Assembly: GCF_017309585.1 (NCBI RefSeq)
Contig: NZ_CP071321.1
Coordinates: 3,038,001-3,102,000 of the forward strand
Origin: Nitrogeniibacter aestuarii
Lineage (GTDB): Bacteria; Pseudomonadota; Gammaproteobacteria; Burkholderiales; Rhodocyclaceae
Length of the DNA stretch: 64,000 bases
Reading direction: 5' to 3'
Shown: positions 17,387-26,851 of the stretch, piece after piece
Position numbering within the stretch: position 1 is the first letter of the stretch
How the letters are laid out: each line of letters opens with the position of its first letter
Program-made: the position numbers and the translations under genes
Notes under the pieces: generated by a model
The model's database searches: none
Seen by the model: the letters and a program-made list of their open reading frames with translations, nothing else
What the model was told of the DNA's origin: nothing

Positions 17387-20300
17387 TTATTCAACGGAAG
17401 TCTCCGAGAAGGCCACGGTGCGCTTGGCACCGAAGCGGCTGAACAGAATGGGGAGCAGCACCAGCGTGAGCGCGGTACAGGTGACCAGACCGCCGACCAC
17501 CACAATGGCGAGCGGGCGCTGGATCTCCGAGCCCGGGCCGCTGGCGAAGAGCATGGGCACCAGGCCGAAGGCGGCAATGCTGGCGGTCATCATCACCGGG
17601 CGCACCCGGCGCCGCGCGCCCTCACGCACCGCCTGCGCCATGGGCATGCCCCGGGCCAGCAACTGGTTGAAGTAGCTGACCATCACCACGCCGTTGAGCA
17701 CCGCAATGCCCAGCAAGGCGATGAAACCCACCGACGCCGGCACCGACAGGTATTCACCGGTGAGCAGCAGACCGAACACCCCGCCCACCAGCGCGAAGGG
17801 AATGTTCGACAGCACCAGCAGGGCCTGGCGCACCGAGCCGAAGGTGGAAAACAGCAGGAAGAAGATCAGCGCCAGCGCCACCGGCACCACCACCGCCAGC
17901 CGGGCCGCAGCCCGCTGCTGGTTTTCGAACTGGCCACCCCAGGCGAGGCGATAGCCATCGGGCAGCGCGACCTGATCGATCACCGCGGCCTTGGCCTCAT
18001 CCACAAAACCCACCAGATCGCGGCCGCGCACGTTGGACTGCACCACCACGTAGCGCTCGGCGTTTTCGCGGTCCACCTTCACCGGGCCGTCGACCCGCGC
18101 AAGGCTCGCCACCGAGGCCAGCGGCACACTGCGCCCGTCGGGCAGCGCCAGGCGCAGGCTCTCGAAATCGGCCGGCGAGGTGCGCAGGCTGTCCGGCCCG
18201 CGCAGCACCACCGGCACGCGGCGGCCACGGTCGATCACCGTGCCCACGTCGGCGCCTTCGAGCAGGGCCTTTAGGTCGTTCTGGATGTCGTTCACATTCA
18301 GCCCGTAGCGACCGGCCGCGAGGCGGTCGATCTTCACCTGCAGGTACTGCACACCCTCGTTCTTGACGGTGAAGGTGTCCTCGGCGCCATTGACCTGGCG
18401 CACCACGCCCTCGATCTCGCCGGCCAGCCGGTTGAGCACATCCAGGTCAGGCCCATAGATCTTGATGGCCAGGTCGCCGCGCACACCGGTGAGCATTTCG
18501 GACACCCGCATGTCGATCGGCTGAGTGAAGGAGAAACCGATGCCGGGGAAATCCACCATCACTTCGCGCATCTGGTCGGCCAGCCATTCGGGATCGGGCG
18601 TGCGCCAGGTGTCGCGGGGCTTGAGCACCATGAAGGTGTCGGTCTGGTTCAGGCCCATGGGGTCGAGCCCCAGCTCGTCCGAACCGGTGCGGGCGACGAT
18701 GGCCTCGACTTCCGGAATGCGTTCGAGGATGGCCTGCTGCACGCGGATGTCCACCTCCAGCGACTGGTCGAGACCAATGGAGGGCAGCTTTTCGAGCTGC
18801 ATGATCATGTCGCCCTCATCCATGGTCGGCATGAAGCTCTTGCCCAGCAGGGTGTAGGCGCCGCCGGCGGCCACCAGGGCCACCATCGCGGCACCGATGA
18901 ACAACTTGCTGCGGGCAAAGGCCACGTCAAGCACGCGCTCGTAGATGGCGGCCAGCTTGCGCACCAGCCACGGCTCGTGATGCGGCCCACGCTTGATGAG
19001 GTAGGACGCCAGCACCGGCACCACCGTGAGCGACAGCAACAGGGAAGCCGACAGGGCAAACACGATGGTCAGCGCCACCGGGCCGAACATCTTGCCTTCC
19101 AGCCCCTGCAGGGTGAGCAGCGGCAGGAACACGATGATGATGATGGCAATGCCCGAGGCCACCGGCGAGGCCACCTCGCGAGCCGCGCGGAAGATCAGGT
19201 GCAGCGTGGGCAGCTTGTCGGGCGCCGCATCGGCGCTGCCGGTGAGCTGGCTTTCCACGTTCTCGACCACCACCACCGCCGCATCGACCAGCATGCCGAT
19301 AGCGATGGCCAGGCCGCCCAGGCTCATGAGGTTGGCCGACAGGCCAAAGAACCGCATCATGATGAAGGTCGCCAGCGCCGAGAGCGGCAGCATGAGCGCC
19401 ACCACCAGCGCCGCGCGCAGGTTGCCCAGGAAGGCGAGCAGCAGCAACACCACCAGCACGATGGCTTCAAGCAAGGCCTTGGACACGGTACCCACCGCGC
19501 GCCCGACCAGCTTGGAGCGGTCGTAGAACGGCACGATGCTCACGCCCTCGGGCAGGGTCGGCTCGATCTGCGCCAGACGCGCCTTCACACCCGCCACCAC
19601 CGACTGCGCGTTGGCACCGCGCAGGCCCAGCACCAGCCCTTCCACGGCCTCGCCCTGCCCGCTGCGCGTGACCGCGCCGTAGCGGGTGAGCGCGCCCATG
19701 CGCACCTCGGCCACGTCGCCCACACGCACCACCATGCCGCCGTCGGCCTGCAGCACGATGGCACGCACGTCGTCGAGCGTCTGGATGGCGCCTTCGGCGC
19801 GCACCAGCAGGGCCTCTTCCACATCGGTGAGGCGGCCGGCACCGTCGTTCCGGTTGTTCTCTTCCAGCGCCATCTGCAGCGCGGCCATTTCGATGCCGCG
19901 CGCGGCCAGTTGCACCGGGTCGGGGATGACCTCGAAGGTGCGTACATGGCCGCCCAGGCTGTTCACATCGGCCACGCCGGGAATGGTGCGCAGCTGCGGG
20001 CGGATCACCCAGTCGAGCAAGGCGCGCTTGTCCGCCAGTGGCAGATCGCCTTCGATGGTGAACATGAACATCTCGCCCAGCGGCGTGGTGATCGGGGCCA
20101 TGCCGCCGGTCACGCCGGCCGGCAGATCGCCCATCACCGAGGCCAGCCGCTCGCCCACCTGCTGGCGGGCCCAGTAGATGTCGGTGCCGTCCTCGAAATC
20201 GATGGTGATGTCGGTGAGCGCGTACTTGGAGGTCGAGCGCAGCAGCCGCTGGTTGGGGATGCCGAGCATCTCCTGCTCCACCGGCACGGCCAGGCGCGTT

Positions 20301-20485
20301 TCCACTTCCTCGGGGGTCATGCCCGGCGCCTTGAGGATGATCTTCACCTGGGTGGTGGATACATCCGGGAAGGCGTCGATGGGCAGGTTGAGAAAGGCCT
20401 GCACCCCGGCGGCCAGCAGGATGGCCGTGAGCACCAGGATGAGCAGACGCTGGGTGAGCGAGAAGCGAATGAGGCGGTCGAGCAT
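17387..20485 (-). CDS. czcA: Heavy-metal RND efflux pump (CzcA/CusA family)
   Basis: Proton-driven inner-membrane pump of 1032 residues with 12 membrane helices and two large periplasmic loops. Family marks include the N-terminal FLNLPIDAFPDVSTTQVKI and, in the fourth helix, AIGMLVDAAVVVVEN at about residues 393-407. The AIG-x3-DAA form is nearer to copper/silver pumps (CusA) than the DFG form of cobalt-zinc-cadmium pumps, which agrees with the copper genes nearby. The ATG overlaps the adaptor stop (TGATG). A GTG one codon upstream is an alternative start. Confidence 0.92.
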   Translation of the reverse strand: MLDRLIRFSLTQRLLILVLTAILLAAGVQAFLNLPIDAFPDVSTTQVKIILKAPGMTPEEVETRLAVPVEQEMLGIPNQRLLRSTSKYALTDITIDFEDGTDIYWARQQVGERLASVMGDLPAGVTGGMAPITTPLGEMFMFTIEGDLPLADKRALLDWVIRPQLRTIPGVADVNSLGGHVRTFEVIPDPVQLAARGIEMAALQMALEENNRNDGAGRLTDVEEALLVRAEGAIQTLDDVRAIVLQADGGMVVRVGDVAEVRMGALTRYGAVTRSGQGEAVEGLVLGLRGANAQSVVAGVKARLAQIEPTLPEGVSIVPFYDRSKLVGRAVGTVSKALLEAIVLVVLLLLAFLGNLRAALVVALMLPLSALATFIMMRFFGLSANLMSLGGLAIAIGMLVDAAVVVVENVESQLTGSADAAPDKLPTLHLIFRAAREVASPVASGIAIIIIVFLPLLTLQGLEGKMFGPVALTIVFALSASLLLSLTVVPVLASYLIKRGPHHEPWLVRKLAAIYERVLDVAFARSKLFIGAAMVALVAAGGAYTLLGKSFMPTMDEGDMIMQLEKLPSIGLDQSLEVDIRVQQAILERIPEVEAIVARTGSDELGLDPMGLNQTDTFMVLKPRDTWRTPDPEWLADQMREVMVDFPGIGFSFTQPIDMRVSEMLTGVRGDLAIKIYGPDLDVLNRLAGEIEGVVRQVNGAEDTFTVKNEGVQYLQVKIDRLAAGRYGLNVNDIQNDLKALLEGADVGTVIDRGRRVPVVLRGPDSLRTSPADFESLRLALPDGRSVPLASVASLARVDGPVKVDRENAERYVVVQSNVRGRDLVGFVDEAKAAVIDQVALPDGYRLAWGGQFENQQRAAARLAVVVPVALALIFFLLFSTFGSVRQALLVLSNIPFALVGGVFGLLLTGEYLSVPASVGFIALLGIAVLNGVVMVSYFNQLLARGMPMAQAVREGARRRVRPVMMTASIAAFGLVPMLFASGPGSEIQRPLAIVVVGGLVTCTALTLVLLPILFSRFGAKRTVAFSETSVE

Positions 20486-21561
20486 CACTGGGCTCCCACG
20501 CCGGTCAGCAAAGCCTTGAGCCCGGAGACCCCGGACACGGCCACCGGCTCACCGGCCTGCACCCCCTGCACGCTGGCCGTGGTGCCGCTGACTTCCAGCA
20601 CCTTCACCTCGCGCGCCTCGAAGCTCACCTCGCCACCGGCGCCCTCCGTGCGCACGAACACCAGCGTGCGTCCGCCTTCGTGCGACAGTGCCGAGGCGGC
20701 AATGTCGATGCCGCCGCCGGCGGTGTCGGCGATGGCGGCCGAGACCATCTGGCCCGGGCGCAGCGCCTCGGCGTTGTCGGTGACCTCGGCGCGCACCATC
20801 ACCGTCTGGGTGACCGGATCGACGGCATGCCCCACCCCGATGACCCGCCCGCTCACGCCCACGCCGGGCACATCGACCCGTGCATCGGGCTTGAGACGAT
20901 CGGCGGTGGCCAGCGGCACCTGGATTTCCAGCCACAGGGGCGACAGGCGCGCAATGCGGAACACCGGCGCGCTGGCATCGACCCGTTCGCCCACTTCCAC
21001 CATTTTCTCGAGCACGACGCCATCGATGGGTGCCACCAGCACCAGTGAGCCGGCCGCGCGACCGCGCTTTGCGCCGCTCAGCGACAGCACCTGGCTGCGT
21101 TCTCTGGAGAGCGCACCGGCCTGCGCGGCGGCAGCGCGGGAAGCCTGCAGGCGCGCTTCGGGAATCAGCCCTTCCTTGTAGAGCTTCTGATCGCGCACGT
21201 AGGCGCTTTGCGCCAGCGCGGCCTCGCTGGCCGCCTGCATGGCTTCACGCTGCAGTTGCAGGGCGTCCGGGCTGCTCAGGGCGGCCACTTCCTGCCCGGC
21301 CTTCACGGCCATGCCTTCGGCGACCGACAGGGATTCGACCCGCCCGCTCATGGGCGAAGCGACGATGCGCATCTGGTCGACCGGCACCAGCACCCGCGCG
21401 GGCAGTTGGCCGGCCGTGGCGGCCAGCCCCTCGCCCGCCGGGGTCGTACGGATGCCCAAGCCTTCGAGCTGGGCCGGCTTGAGCACGATACCCTCGGCGG
21501 CACCTGCGGTGCCCAGGACGAGCGATGTGGTCAGTGCAAGGATGAAACGGCGGTGAAGCAT
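20485..21561 (-). CDS. czcB: RND periplasmic adaptor (CzcB/CusB family)
   Basis: Membrane-fusion protein of 358 residues that joins pump and outer-membrane channel. It has a signal peptide (FILALTTSLVLGTAGAAEG), a first lipoyl half (SPMSGRVESLSVAEGMAVKAGQEV), a helical hairpin at about 100-165, a second lipoyl half (LVAPIDGVVLEKMVEVGERV) and a beta-barrel. No His-rich metal-binding N-terminus is present. The ATG at 21561 was chosen because GGGGA lies 7 bases upstream. First gene of the operon czcB-czcA-DUF3240-czcC-lipoprotein. Confidence 0.9.
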   Translation of the reverse strand: MLHRRFILALTTSLVLGTAGAAEGIVLKPAQLEGLGIRTTPAGEGLAATAGQLPARVLVPVDQMRIVASPMSGRVESLSVAEGMAVKAGQEVAALSSPDALQLQREAMQAASEAALAQSAYVRDQKLYKEGLIPEARLQASRAAAAQAGALSRERSQVLSLSGAKRGRAAGSLVLVAPIDGVVLEKMVEVGERVDASAPVFRIARLSPLWLEIQVPLATADRLKPDARVDVPGVGVSGRVIGVGHAVDPVTQTVMVRAEVTDNAEALRPGQMVSAAIADTAGGGIDIAASALSHEGGRTLVFVRTEGAGGEVSFEAREVKVLEVSGTTASVQGVQAGEPVAVSGVSGLKALLTGVGAQ

Positions 21562-21603
21562 ATGAGTCCCCAATAAACGATGGGGGGACTCTAGACAGGC
21601 ACC

Positions 21604-21620
21604 CTTAAGGGTTTCTTAAG
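21604..21620 (-). promoter_or_regulatory. PmrA/QseB-type box upstream of the efflux operon
   Basis: CTTAAG-GGTTT-CTTAAG is a perfect hexamer direct repeat with an 11-bp period, ending 43 bp before the czcB ATG. Ten bases after it on the minus strand is TAGAGT (21593-21588), a possible -10 element, so the box occupies the -35 position as expected for an activator site. Confidence 0.65.
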
Positions 21621-21698
21621 CGCTTGGCGTATGACGGGGAACGGGGCAGGAACACAGCGGCGGCGCGGCACACCAGCGCGCACCCGGCGCGACGCGAC

Positions 21699-23090
21699 TC
21701 AGTCGGCAGGCGAGCTGCCCGGCAAGGACAGGGCAAAACAGGTCTGCCCATCGGCCGAGCAGACCGAAATGCGGCCACCGTGGGCATCCACCACCGCCTT
21801 GGTGATCGCCAGCCCCAATCCGCTGCCTTCGGCGGCATCGTGACGACGCGCCCTGTCCGCACGGTAGAAGCGTTCGAACAGGTGCGGCAAGTCTTCCGGA
21901 GCGACGGTCTCGCCGGTGTTGATGACCCGGACCTGCACCTGATCGGGCATGCCGCCCGACTCGATCTCGACCCGAAGCTGCCCGCCCGGCGGGGTATGGC
22001 GGATGCCGTTCGACACCAGATTGCCCAGCGCCCGGCGCAACATGAGACGGTCGCCGAAAACGGTCGCCCCGCCGCTCACCACCAGCGAGACCTCACCGAC
22101 TTCGGCCAGTGCATCGTAGTAATCGTAGAGATCCTGCACCGTCTGATGCAGATCGACCGGCTCGCGGCTGGGCAACATCAGCCCGTGATCGGCCTTGGCC
22201 AGAAACAGCATGTCGGCCACCATGCGCGTCATGCGTTCGAGCTCCTCGGCATTCGATTCGAGCGCATCGCGGTAGTCATCGGCGCACCGCCGCTGGCTGA
22301 GCACCACCTGCGTCTGGGTCGTCAGATTGCTGATCGGCGTGCGCAGTTCATGCGCCAGATCGGCCGAAAAGGCCGAGAGGCGATTGAAGGCATCTTCGAG
22401 CCGGCCGAGCATCGCATTGAGTGTCTCGGCCAGTTCCGCCAGTTCGAGCGGCACATCGGCCGTCGACACCCGCTGATCGAGTCGCGAGGCCGTCACCCGC
22501 TCGGCCTGCGCGCGCATGCGGGTCAGGGGCGCCAGGCCATGGCGCGCCACCGCCCAGCCCAGCAGCGCACTGGCGAGCACCGCGAGCACGCCCAGCACGC
22601 TCAGGCTGCGAATGAAGCGCTCGATGAACATGGCGTGATGACTGATGTCGATGGCCAGCGCGAATCGCACACTTGGCTGGCCGGGGAGCGCCGTGGGCAT
22701 GACGGCGGTCCATCCACGATACGGATGATCGTCGAGTTCCCACTCGAAGGCGGCCGCGCGGGCATCGAGTGCGCCACGCAGTCGCGCCTCGGCACTGGCG
22801 TCGTGCGGCATCTGCAGCACCACCCGGTCGTCCGGCAGCAAGGCCAGCACCAGCATGTCCTGGTGGCTGACCACCACGTCGTGCAGCAGGGTGTGCAGTT
22901 GCTCAAGCTGATCGGCGCGGGAAATCGATGCCAGCCGCGACTGGATGCGCGCCAGGCGGCCATTGACCAGATCATGATCCTGTTCGATGAAGTGCTGCTC
23001 GATGGCCGAGACGATCACCACGCAGAACACCCCCAGCACCGCACTCGAGATGAGCGCGTAGAGCAGTGTCAGCCGCGTGGTCAGCGACAT
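21699..23090 (-). CDS. Heavy-metal sensor histidine kinase (CusS/CopS-like)
   Basis: Inner-membrane sensor kinase of 463 residues. Helices at about 10-30 and 165-190 flank a periplasmic sensor of about 130 residues. HAMP, then His247 in ADLAHELRTPISNL, then N (LGNLVSNGIRHT) and G (GSGLGLAITKAVV) boxes complete it. The architecture and the wording of the H-box region fit the CusS/IrlS/CopS metal-kinase group. The ATG at 23090 is 8 bases after the regulator stop. It probably senses periplasmic copper and activates the regulator upstream, given copA and the efflux operon on either side. Confidence 0.88.
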   Translation of the reverse strand: MSLTTRLTLLYALISSAVLGVFCVVIVSAIEQHFIEQDHDLVNGRLARIQSRLASISRADQLEQLHTLLHDVVVSHQDMLVLALLPDDRVVLQMPHDASAEARLRGALDARAAAFEWELDDHPYRGWTAVMPTALPGQPSVRFALAIDISHHAMFIERFIRSLSVLGVLAVLASALLGWAVARHGLAPLTRMRAQAERVTASRLDQRVSTADVPLELAELAETLNAMLGRLEDAFNRLSAFSADLAHELRTPISNLTTQTQVVLSQRRCADDYRDALESNAEELERMTRMVADMLFLAKADHGLMLPSREPVDLHQTVQDLYDYYDALAEVGEVSLVVSGGATVFGDRLMLRRALGNLVSNGIRHTPPGGQLRVEIESGGMPDQVQVRVINTGETVAPEDLPHLFERFYRADRARRHDAAEGSGLGLAITKAVVDAHGGRISVCSADGQTCFALSLPGSSPAD

Positions 23091-23098
23091 GAAGGGTT

Positions 23099-23782
23099 TC
23101 AATCGGCCTCCGGCGCTTCGAGCACGTAACCCATGCCGCGAACGGTGCGGATCAGGCGCGGATCGAAGGGGTCGTCCACCTTGCTGCGCAAGCGGCGCAC
23201 CGCCACCTCGATCACGTTGGTGTCGCTGTCGAAATTCATGTCCCACACCTGCGAGGCAATCAGCGAGCGCGGCAGCACCTCGCCCTGGCGACGCATGAGC
23301 AGTTCGAGCAGGGAAAACTCCTTGGCCGTGAGGTCGATCCGGTGGCCCGCGCGTACCGCCCGGCGCCGCAGCAGATCGAGCTCCAGATCGGCGACGGCCA
23401 GCGTGGTCGGTTCGGAGCCGCTGCGCCCCCGGCGCAGCACGGTGCGCACGCGGGCGAGCAACTCGGCAAAGGCAAAAGGCTTGACCAGATAGTCGTCCGC
23501 CCCCAGCTCCAGCCCCTTGACCCGGTCTTCCACCTCGTCGCGGGCGGTCAGAAATAGTGCCGGCGTGTCCTTGCCGGCACGGCGCACGGATTCGAGCAGC
23601 GCCCAGCCGTCGATGCCCGGCAGCATCACGTCGAGAATCATCAGGTCGTGATCGCCCGTGAGCGCCAGATGCAGCCCGTCGGTGCCGGTGCGCGCCAGTT
23701 CGCTCACGAAGCCGGCCTCGCTCAGGCCCTGGCGCAGGTAGTCGCCGGTCTTGGGTTCGTCCTCGACGATCAGGATCTTCAT
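23099..23782 (-). CDS. Heavy-metal response regulator (CusR/CopR-like)
   Basis: OmpR-type regulator of 227 residues. Receiver: MKILIVEDEPKTGDYLRQGL, phospho-acceptor Asp51 in ILDVMLPG, switch Thr in LTARD and Lys in VKPFAFAELLARV. The winged-helix end has SDTNVIEVAVRRLRSKVDDPF, the standard CusR/CopR wording. The ATG at 23782 was used; an upstream extension lacks the family pattern. It is divergent from copA with a CopR-like palindrome between them. Confidence 0.92.
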   Translation of the reverse strand: MKILIVEDEPKTGDYLRQGLSEAGFVSELARTGTDGLHLALTGDHDLMILDVMLPGIDGWALLESVRRAGKDTPALFLTARDEVEDRVKGLELGADDYLVKPFAFAELLARVRTVLRRGRSGSEPTTLAVADLELDLLRRRAVRAGHRIDLTAKEFSLLELLMRRQGEVLPRSLIASQVWDMNFDSDTNVIEVAVRRLRSKVDDPFDPRLIRTVRGMGYVLEAPEAD

Positions 23783-23823
23783 GCCTCGCAGTGTGCCAGT
23801 CCCCGCGCCCGGCCGCAGCAAGA

Positions 23824-23838
23824 TGACAGAAATGTAAT
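23824..23838. promoter_or_regulatory. CopR/CusR-like operator
   Basis: TGACAGAAATGTAAT has the ACA-N4-TGT core of cop/cus boxes. It sits in the divergent space between the CusR-like regulator (start 23782) and copA (start 23949), so it could serve both. Confidence 0.5.
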
Positions 23839-23948
23839 GTTCGCGTCAGCTTGGTGACGCCCGCAGGGGATGACACTGGCCTCATTGAATGCAACGGCAC
23901 GTTTGCGGCCGCCCCCCAACAACACCCCTTTTCCCCGAGGAGATCAGC

Positions 23949-25736
23949 GTGTCATCGAAATCCTTGCTGACGCTTCCCCAGCCCCACATGACCCGACGGC
24001 GTTTCGTCCAGGGTCTCGCCGCGGGCGGCGTGGTCGCGAGCATGCCCGGCCTGGCTCGCGCCGCGCTGGAGAACCGCGCCCACACGGGCACCGCACCGGT
24101 ACTGACCGGCACCGAGATTCAACTGGTGGTCGAAGAGACCCTGGTCAATTACACCGGCAAGCCGCGCATGGCGACTACCATCAACGGTTCGATCCCGGCG
24201 CCCACACTGCGCCTGCGCGAGGGCGACACGGTGACCCTGCGCGTCACCAATCGCCTCAAGGAATCAACCTCCATTCACTGGCACGGCATCATCCTGCCCT
24301 TCCAGATGGACGGCGTGCCGGGGATCAGCTTCAGGGGCATCCCGCCGGGCGAGACCTTCACCTATCGCTTCAAGCTGCAGCAAAGCGGCACTTACTGGTA
24401 TCACTCCCACTCGGGCATGCAGGAGCTGACCGGCATGTACGGCGCACTGATCGTAGAACCGAAGGATGGCGAGCGAATCCGCGCCGACCGGGAACACGTG
24501 GTGCTGCTCTCCGACTGGACCGACGAGGAGCCGGGGCGGGTCTTTGCCAAGCTCAAGGCCCAGGGCGACTACTACAACTTCCATCAGCCCACGGTGATGG
24601 ACTTCTTCAATGACGCGGCCCACCAGGGGCTGCGCCGGGCCATGGCCAAGCGCGAGATGTGGAACGACATGCGCATGAGCCCCACCGATCTGGCGGACCT
24701 GTCGGCCGAAACCCTCACCTACCTCATGAACGGCAGTGCGCCGGCGGCCAACTGGACCGGGCTGTTCAAGCCCGGCGAACGGGTCCGGCTGCGCTTCATC
24801 AACGGCGCGGGCAACACCTTCTACGATGTGCGCATTCCGGGCCTGAAGATGACCGTGGTGCAGTCCGACGGCCTGCCGGTCGAGCCGGTGACGGTCGATG
24901 AATTCCGCTTCGGTCCGGGTGAGACCTACGACGTGATCGTCGAGCCCAAGGACATGCCCTACACCCTGTTTGCCCAGGCCATGGACCGCTCCGGCTACGC
25001 CCGCGGCACCCTCGCCCCGCGCGAAGGCCTGACGGCCCCCGTGCCGGCCATCGACCCGGTGCAGCCACTGACCATGGGCGACATGATGGGGGACATGAGC
25101 CGCATGGATCACAGCGCCATGGGCCACGGCGATATGGCGCCTGCGGCGATGGATCACAGCCAGATGGACCACAGCGCCCACGGCATGGCCATGGGCGGCC
25201 TCGCCAAACCCGGCCAGCAGGTGCGCCACGCCCGCACCGAATACGGTGCCTCGGTGGACATGCGGGTCGACACCCCGCGGACGAACCTGGACGATCCGGG
25301 CGTGGGTCTGCGCGGCAATGGCCGCAAGGTGCTCACCCTCGACCAGCTCTCCACCGTGGGCGGCCCGATGGACGATCGTGGCCCGGGCCGCGAGATCGAG
25401 CTGCACCTGACCGGCAACATGGAACGCTACACCTGGTCCTTCGACGGGCTGGCCTTCGGCGGCAGCACGCCGGTGACCTTCAAGCACGGCGAACGCCTGC
25501 GGGTGATCCTGCACAACGACACCATGATGACCCACCCCATGCACATGCACGGCATGTGGAGCGAGCTGGAGTCGCCCGATGGCCGCTTCCTTGTCCGGCG
25601 TCACACCATTCCGGTGCAACCGGCACAGCGCATCAGCTTTCTGGTGACGGCTGATGCCCCGGGCCGTTGGGCCTGGCACTGCCACCTGATGTTCCACATG
25701 CACGCCGGCATGTTCCGCGAGGTGCTGGTGGCATGA
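23949..25736 (+). CDS. copA: Copper resistance multicopper oxidase CopA
   Basis: Periplasmic oxidase of 595 residues that converts Cu(I) to less toxic Cu(II) and sequesters copper. Tat signal: MTRRRFVQGLAAGG. The four copper-ligand stretches are present: HWHG, WYHSHSG, HPMHMHGMW and HCHLMFHMHAGM. Between cupredoxin domains 2 and 3, about residues 375-425, there is a Met/His-rich loop (MDHSAMGHGDMAPAAMDHSQ), as in plasmid CopA/PcoA. Start: GTG at 23949 behind GAGGAG. Its stop shares bases with an ATG at 25733, so copB translation is probably coupled. Confidence 0.95.
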   Translation: MSSKSLLTLPQPHMTRRRFVQGLAAGGVVASMPGLARAALENRAHTGTAPVLTGTEIQLVVEETLVNYTGKPRMATTINGSIPAPTLRLREGDTVTLRVTNRLKESTSIHWHGIILPFQMDGVPGISFRGIPPGETFTYRFKLQQSGTYWYHSHSGMQELTGMYGALIVEPKDGERIRADREHVVLLSDWTDEEPGRVFAKLKAQGDYYNFHQPTVMDFFNDAAHQGLRRAMAKREMWNDMRMSPTDLADLSAETLTYLMNGSAPAANWTGLFKPGERVRLRFINGAGNTFYDVRIPGLKMTVVQSDGLPVEPVTVDEFRFGPGETYDVIVEPKDMPYTLFAQAMDRSGYARGTLAPREGLTAPVPAIDPVQPLTMGDMMGDMSRMDHSAMGHGDMAPAAMDHSQMDHSAHGMAMGGLAKPGQQVRHARTEYGASVDMRVDTPRTNLDDPGVGLRGNGRKVLTLDQLSTVGGPMDDRGPGREIELHLTGNMERYTWSFDGLAFGGSTPVTFKHGERLRVILHNDTMMTHPMHMHGMWSELESPDGRFLVRRHTIPVQPAQRISFLVTADAPGRWAWHCHLMFHMHAGMFREVLVA

Positions 25737-25765
25737 AGATGACGCACACACAAGGATCGATCCGA

Positions 25766-26824
25766 ATGAAGCGCACCCTGATCGCCGCCGCGCTGCTCTC
25801 GCTGAGTACATCGGCCGCCATCGGCCAGGCCATGGACCACAGCCAGATGGACCATAGCCAGATGGATCACGGCAGCATGCCTCATGCCGCAGGTGCCGAG
25901 GGCATGAACACAAATGACAGCGCCATGGACCACGGCACGATGGACCACGGCACGATGGACCACGGCACGATGGACCACGGCACGATGGACCACGGCACGA
26001 TGGACCACGGCACGATGGACCAGCAGACAATGGACGGCATGGACCATGGCGGCATGGAAGGCATGGATCACGGTCAGATGCAGGGCGGCAGTCCCCCGGC
26101 CGATGCGCGCGATCCGCACGCCTATTCCGGTGGCTACACCCTGACCAGCGGCCCTCACCTGTTCGACGGCGCCCACCCGCCGCACACGGCCGACATGGAC
26201 AGCTTCGCGAGCTTGCTCGTCGATCGCCTCGAACGGGTCGACGCCGAAGACTCGGCCTTCACGGCCTGGGACGCCCAGGCCCGCATCGGCCGTGATTTCA
26301 ACAAGCTGGTGATCAAGTCCGAAGGCGAATATACCGAAGGCGCCCTTGAACACGCCCGCACGGAGTTCCTGTGGAGCCATGCGGTCGAGCACTTCTGGGA
26401 CCTGCAGTTGGGCTGGCGCCACGATTCGGGCGAAGCGCCGGACGAAGACTGGCTCGCCATCGGGTTGCAGGGGCTCGCCCCCTACTGGTTCGAGGTGGAC
26501 GCCGCCGCGTATATCGGCAAGGGCGGCCAGACCGCACTGCGTCTGGAGGGCGAGTACGAACTGCTCATCACGCAACGACTCGTTCTGCAGCCGCGCGTCG
26601 AATTCAACGCCTATGGCAAGCGGGACGAAACGCAGGGGGTGGCCTCGGGCCCGGCCGACCTGAGCGCCGGCGTGCGCCTGCGCTACGAGTTCTCGCGTCA
26701 ATTCGCACCCTACGTTGGCGTTGAATGGAAGCGACTGCTGGGCGGCACGGCGGACCTGGCCCGGGACGAAGGCGGCGACACCATGGACACCCGCCTGGTG
26801 GCGGGCGTGCGCTTCTGGTTCTGA
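25766..26824 (+). CDS. copB: Copper resistance outer-membrane protein CopB
   Basis: Outer-membrane protein of 352 residues. Signal peptide MKRTLIAAALLSLSTSAAIG, then a copper-binding Met/His region (about residues 22-110) with six MDHGT units in a row, then the CopB/PcoB beta-barrel domain (VDRLERVDAEDSAFTAWDAQ; FWDLQLGWRHDSGEAPDEDW; C-terminal VAGVRFWF ending in Phe). ATG 25766 follows AAGGA by 9 bases. An overlapping ATG at 25733 would add 11 residues before the signal. It acts with CopA to bind or exclude copper. Confidence 0.93.
   Translation: MKRTLIAAALLSLSTSAAIGQAMDHSQMDHSQMDHGSMPHAAGAEGMNTNDSAMDHGTMDHGTMDHGTMDHGTMDHGTMDHGTMDQQTMDGMDHGGMEGMDHGQMQGGSPPADARDPHAYSGGYTLTSGPHLFDGAHPPHTADMDSFASLLVDRLERVDAEDSAFTAWDAQARIGRDFNKLVIKSEGEYTEGALEHARTEFLWSHAVEHFWDLQLGWRHDSGEAPDEDWLAIGLQGLAPYWFEVDAAAYIGKGGQTALRLEGEYELLITQRLVLQPRVEFNAYGKRDETQGVASGPADLSAGVRLRYEFSRQFAPYVGVEWKRLLGGTADLARDEGGDTMDTRLVAGVRFWF
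25925..26014 (+). repeat. Six perfect 15-bp tandem repeats inside copB
   Basis: The unit ATGGACCACGGCACG occurs six times without variation, encoding MDHGT. Identical DNA, not only identical protein, points to recent expansion by slippage. Confidence 0.95.
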
Positions 26825-26851
26825 CCGACCGATGCTCAAGGGAGACTGAAA

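Noticed and set aside
18977..21181. 734-codon plus-strand frame opposite the RND pump and adaptor
   Set aside because: His/Arg/Gln-rich low-complexity translation typical of the antisense of membrane and helical proteins; the minus-strand genes are unambiguous.
24264..26030. 588-codon minus-strand frame opposite copA and copB
   Set aside because: The His/Val-rich composition mirrors the Met/His repeats of the real genes, and there is no ribosome site.
25914..26144. CRISPR-like array suggested by the regular 15-bp repeats
   Set aside because: There are no spacers: units are contiguous, in frame and encode MDHGT within copB.
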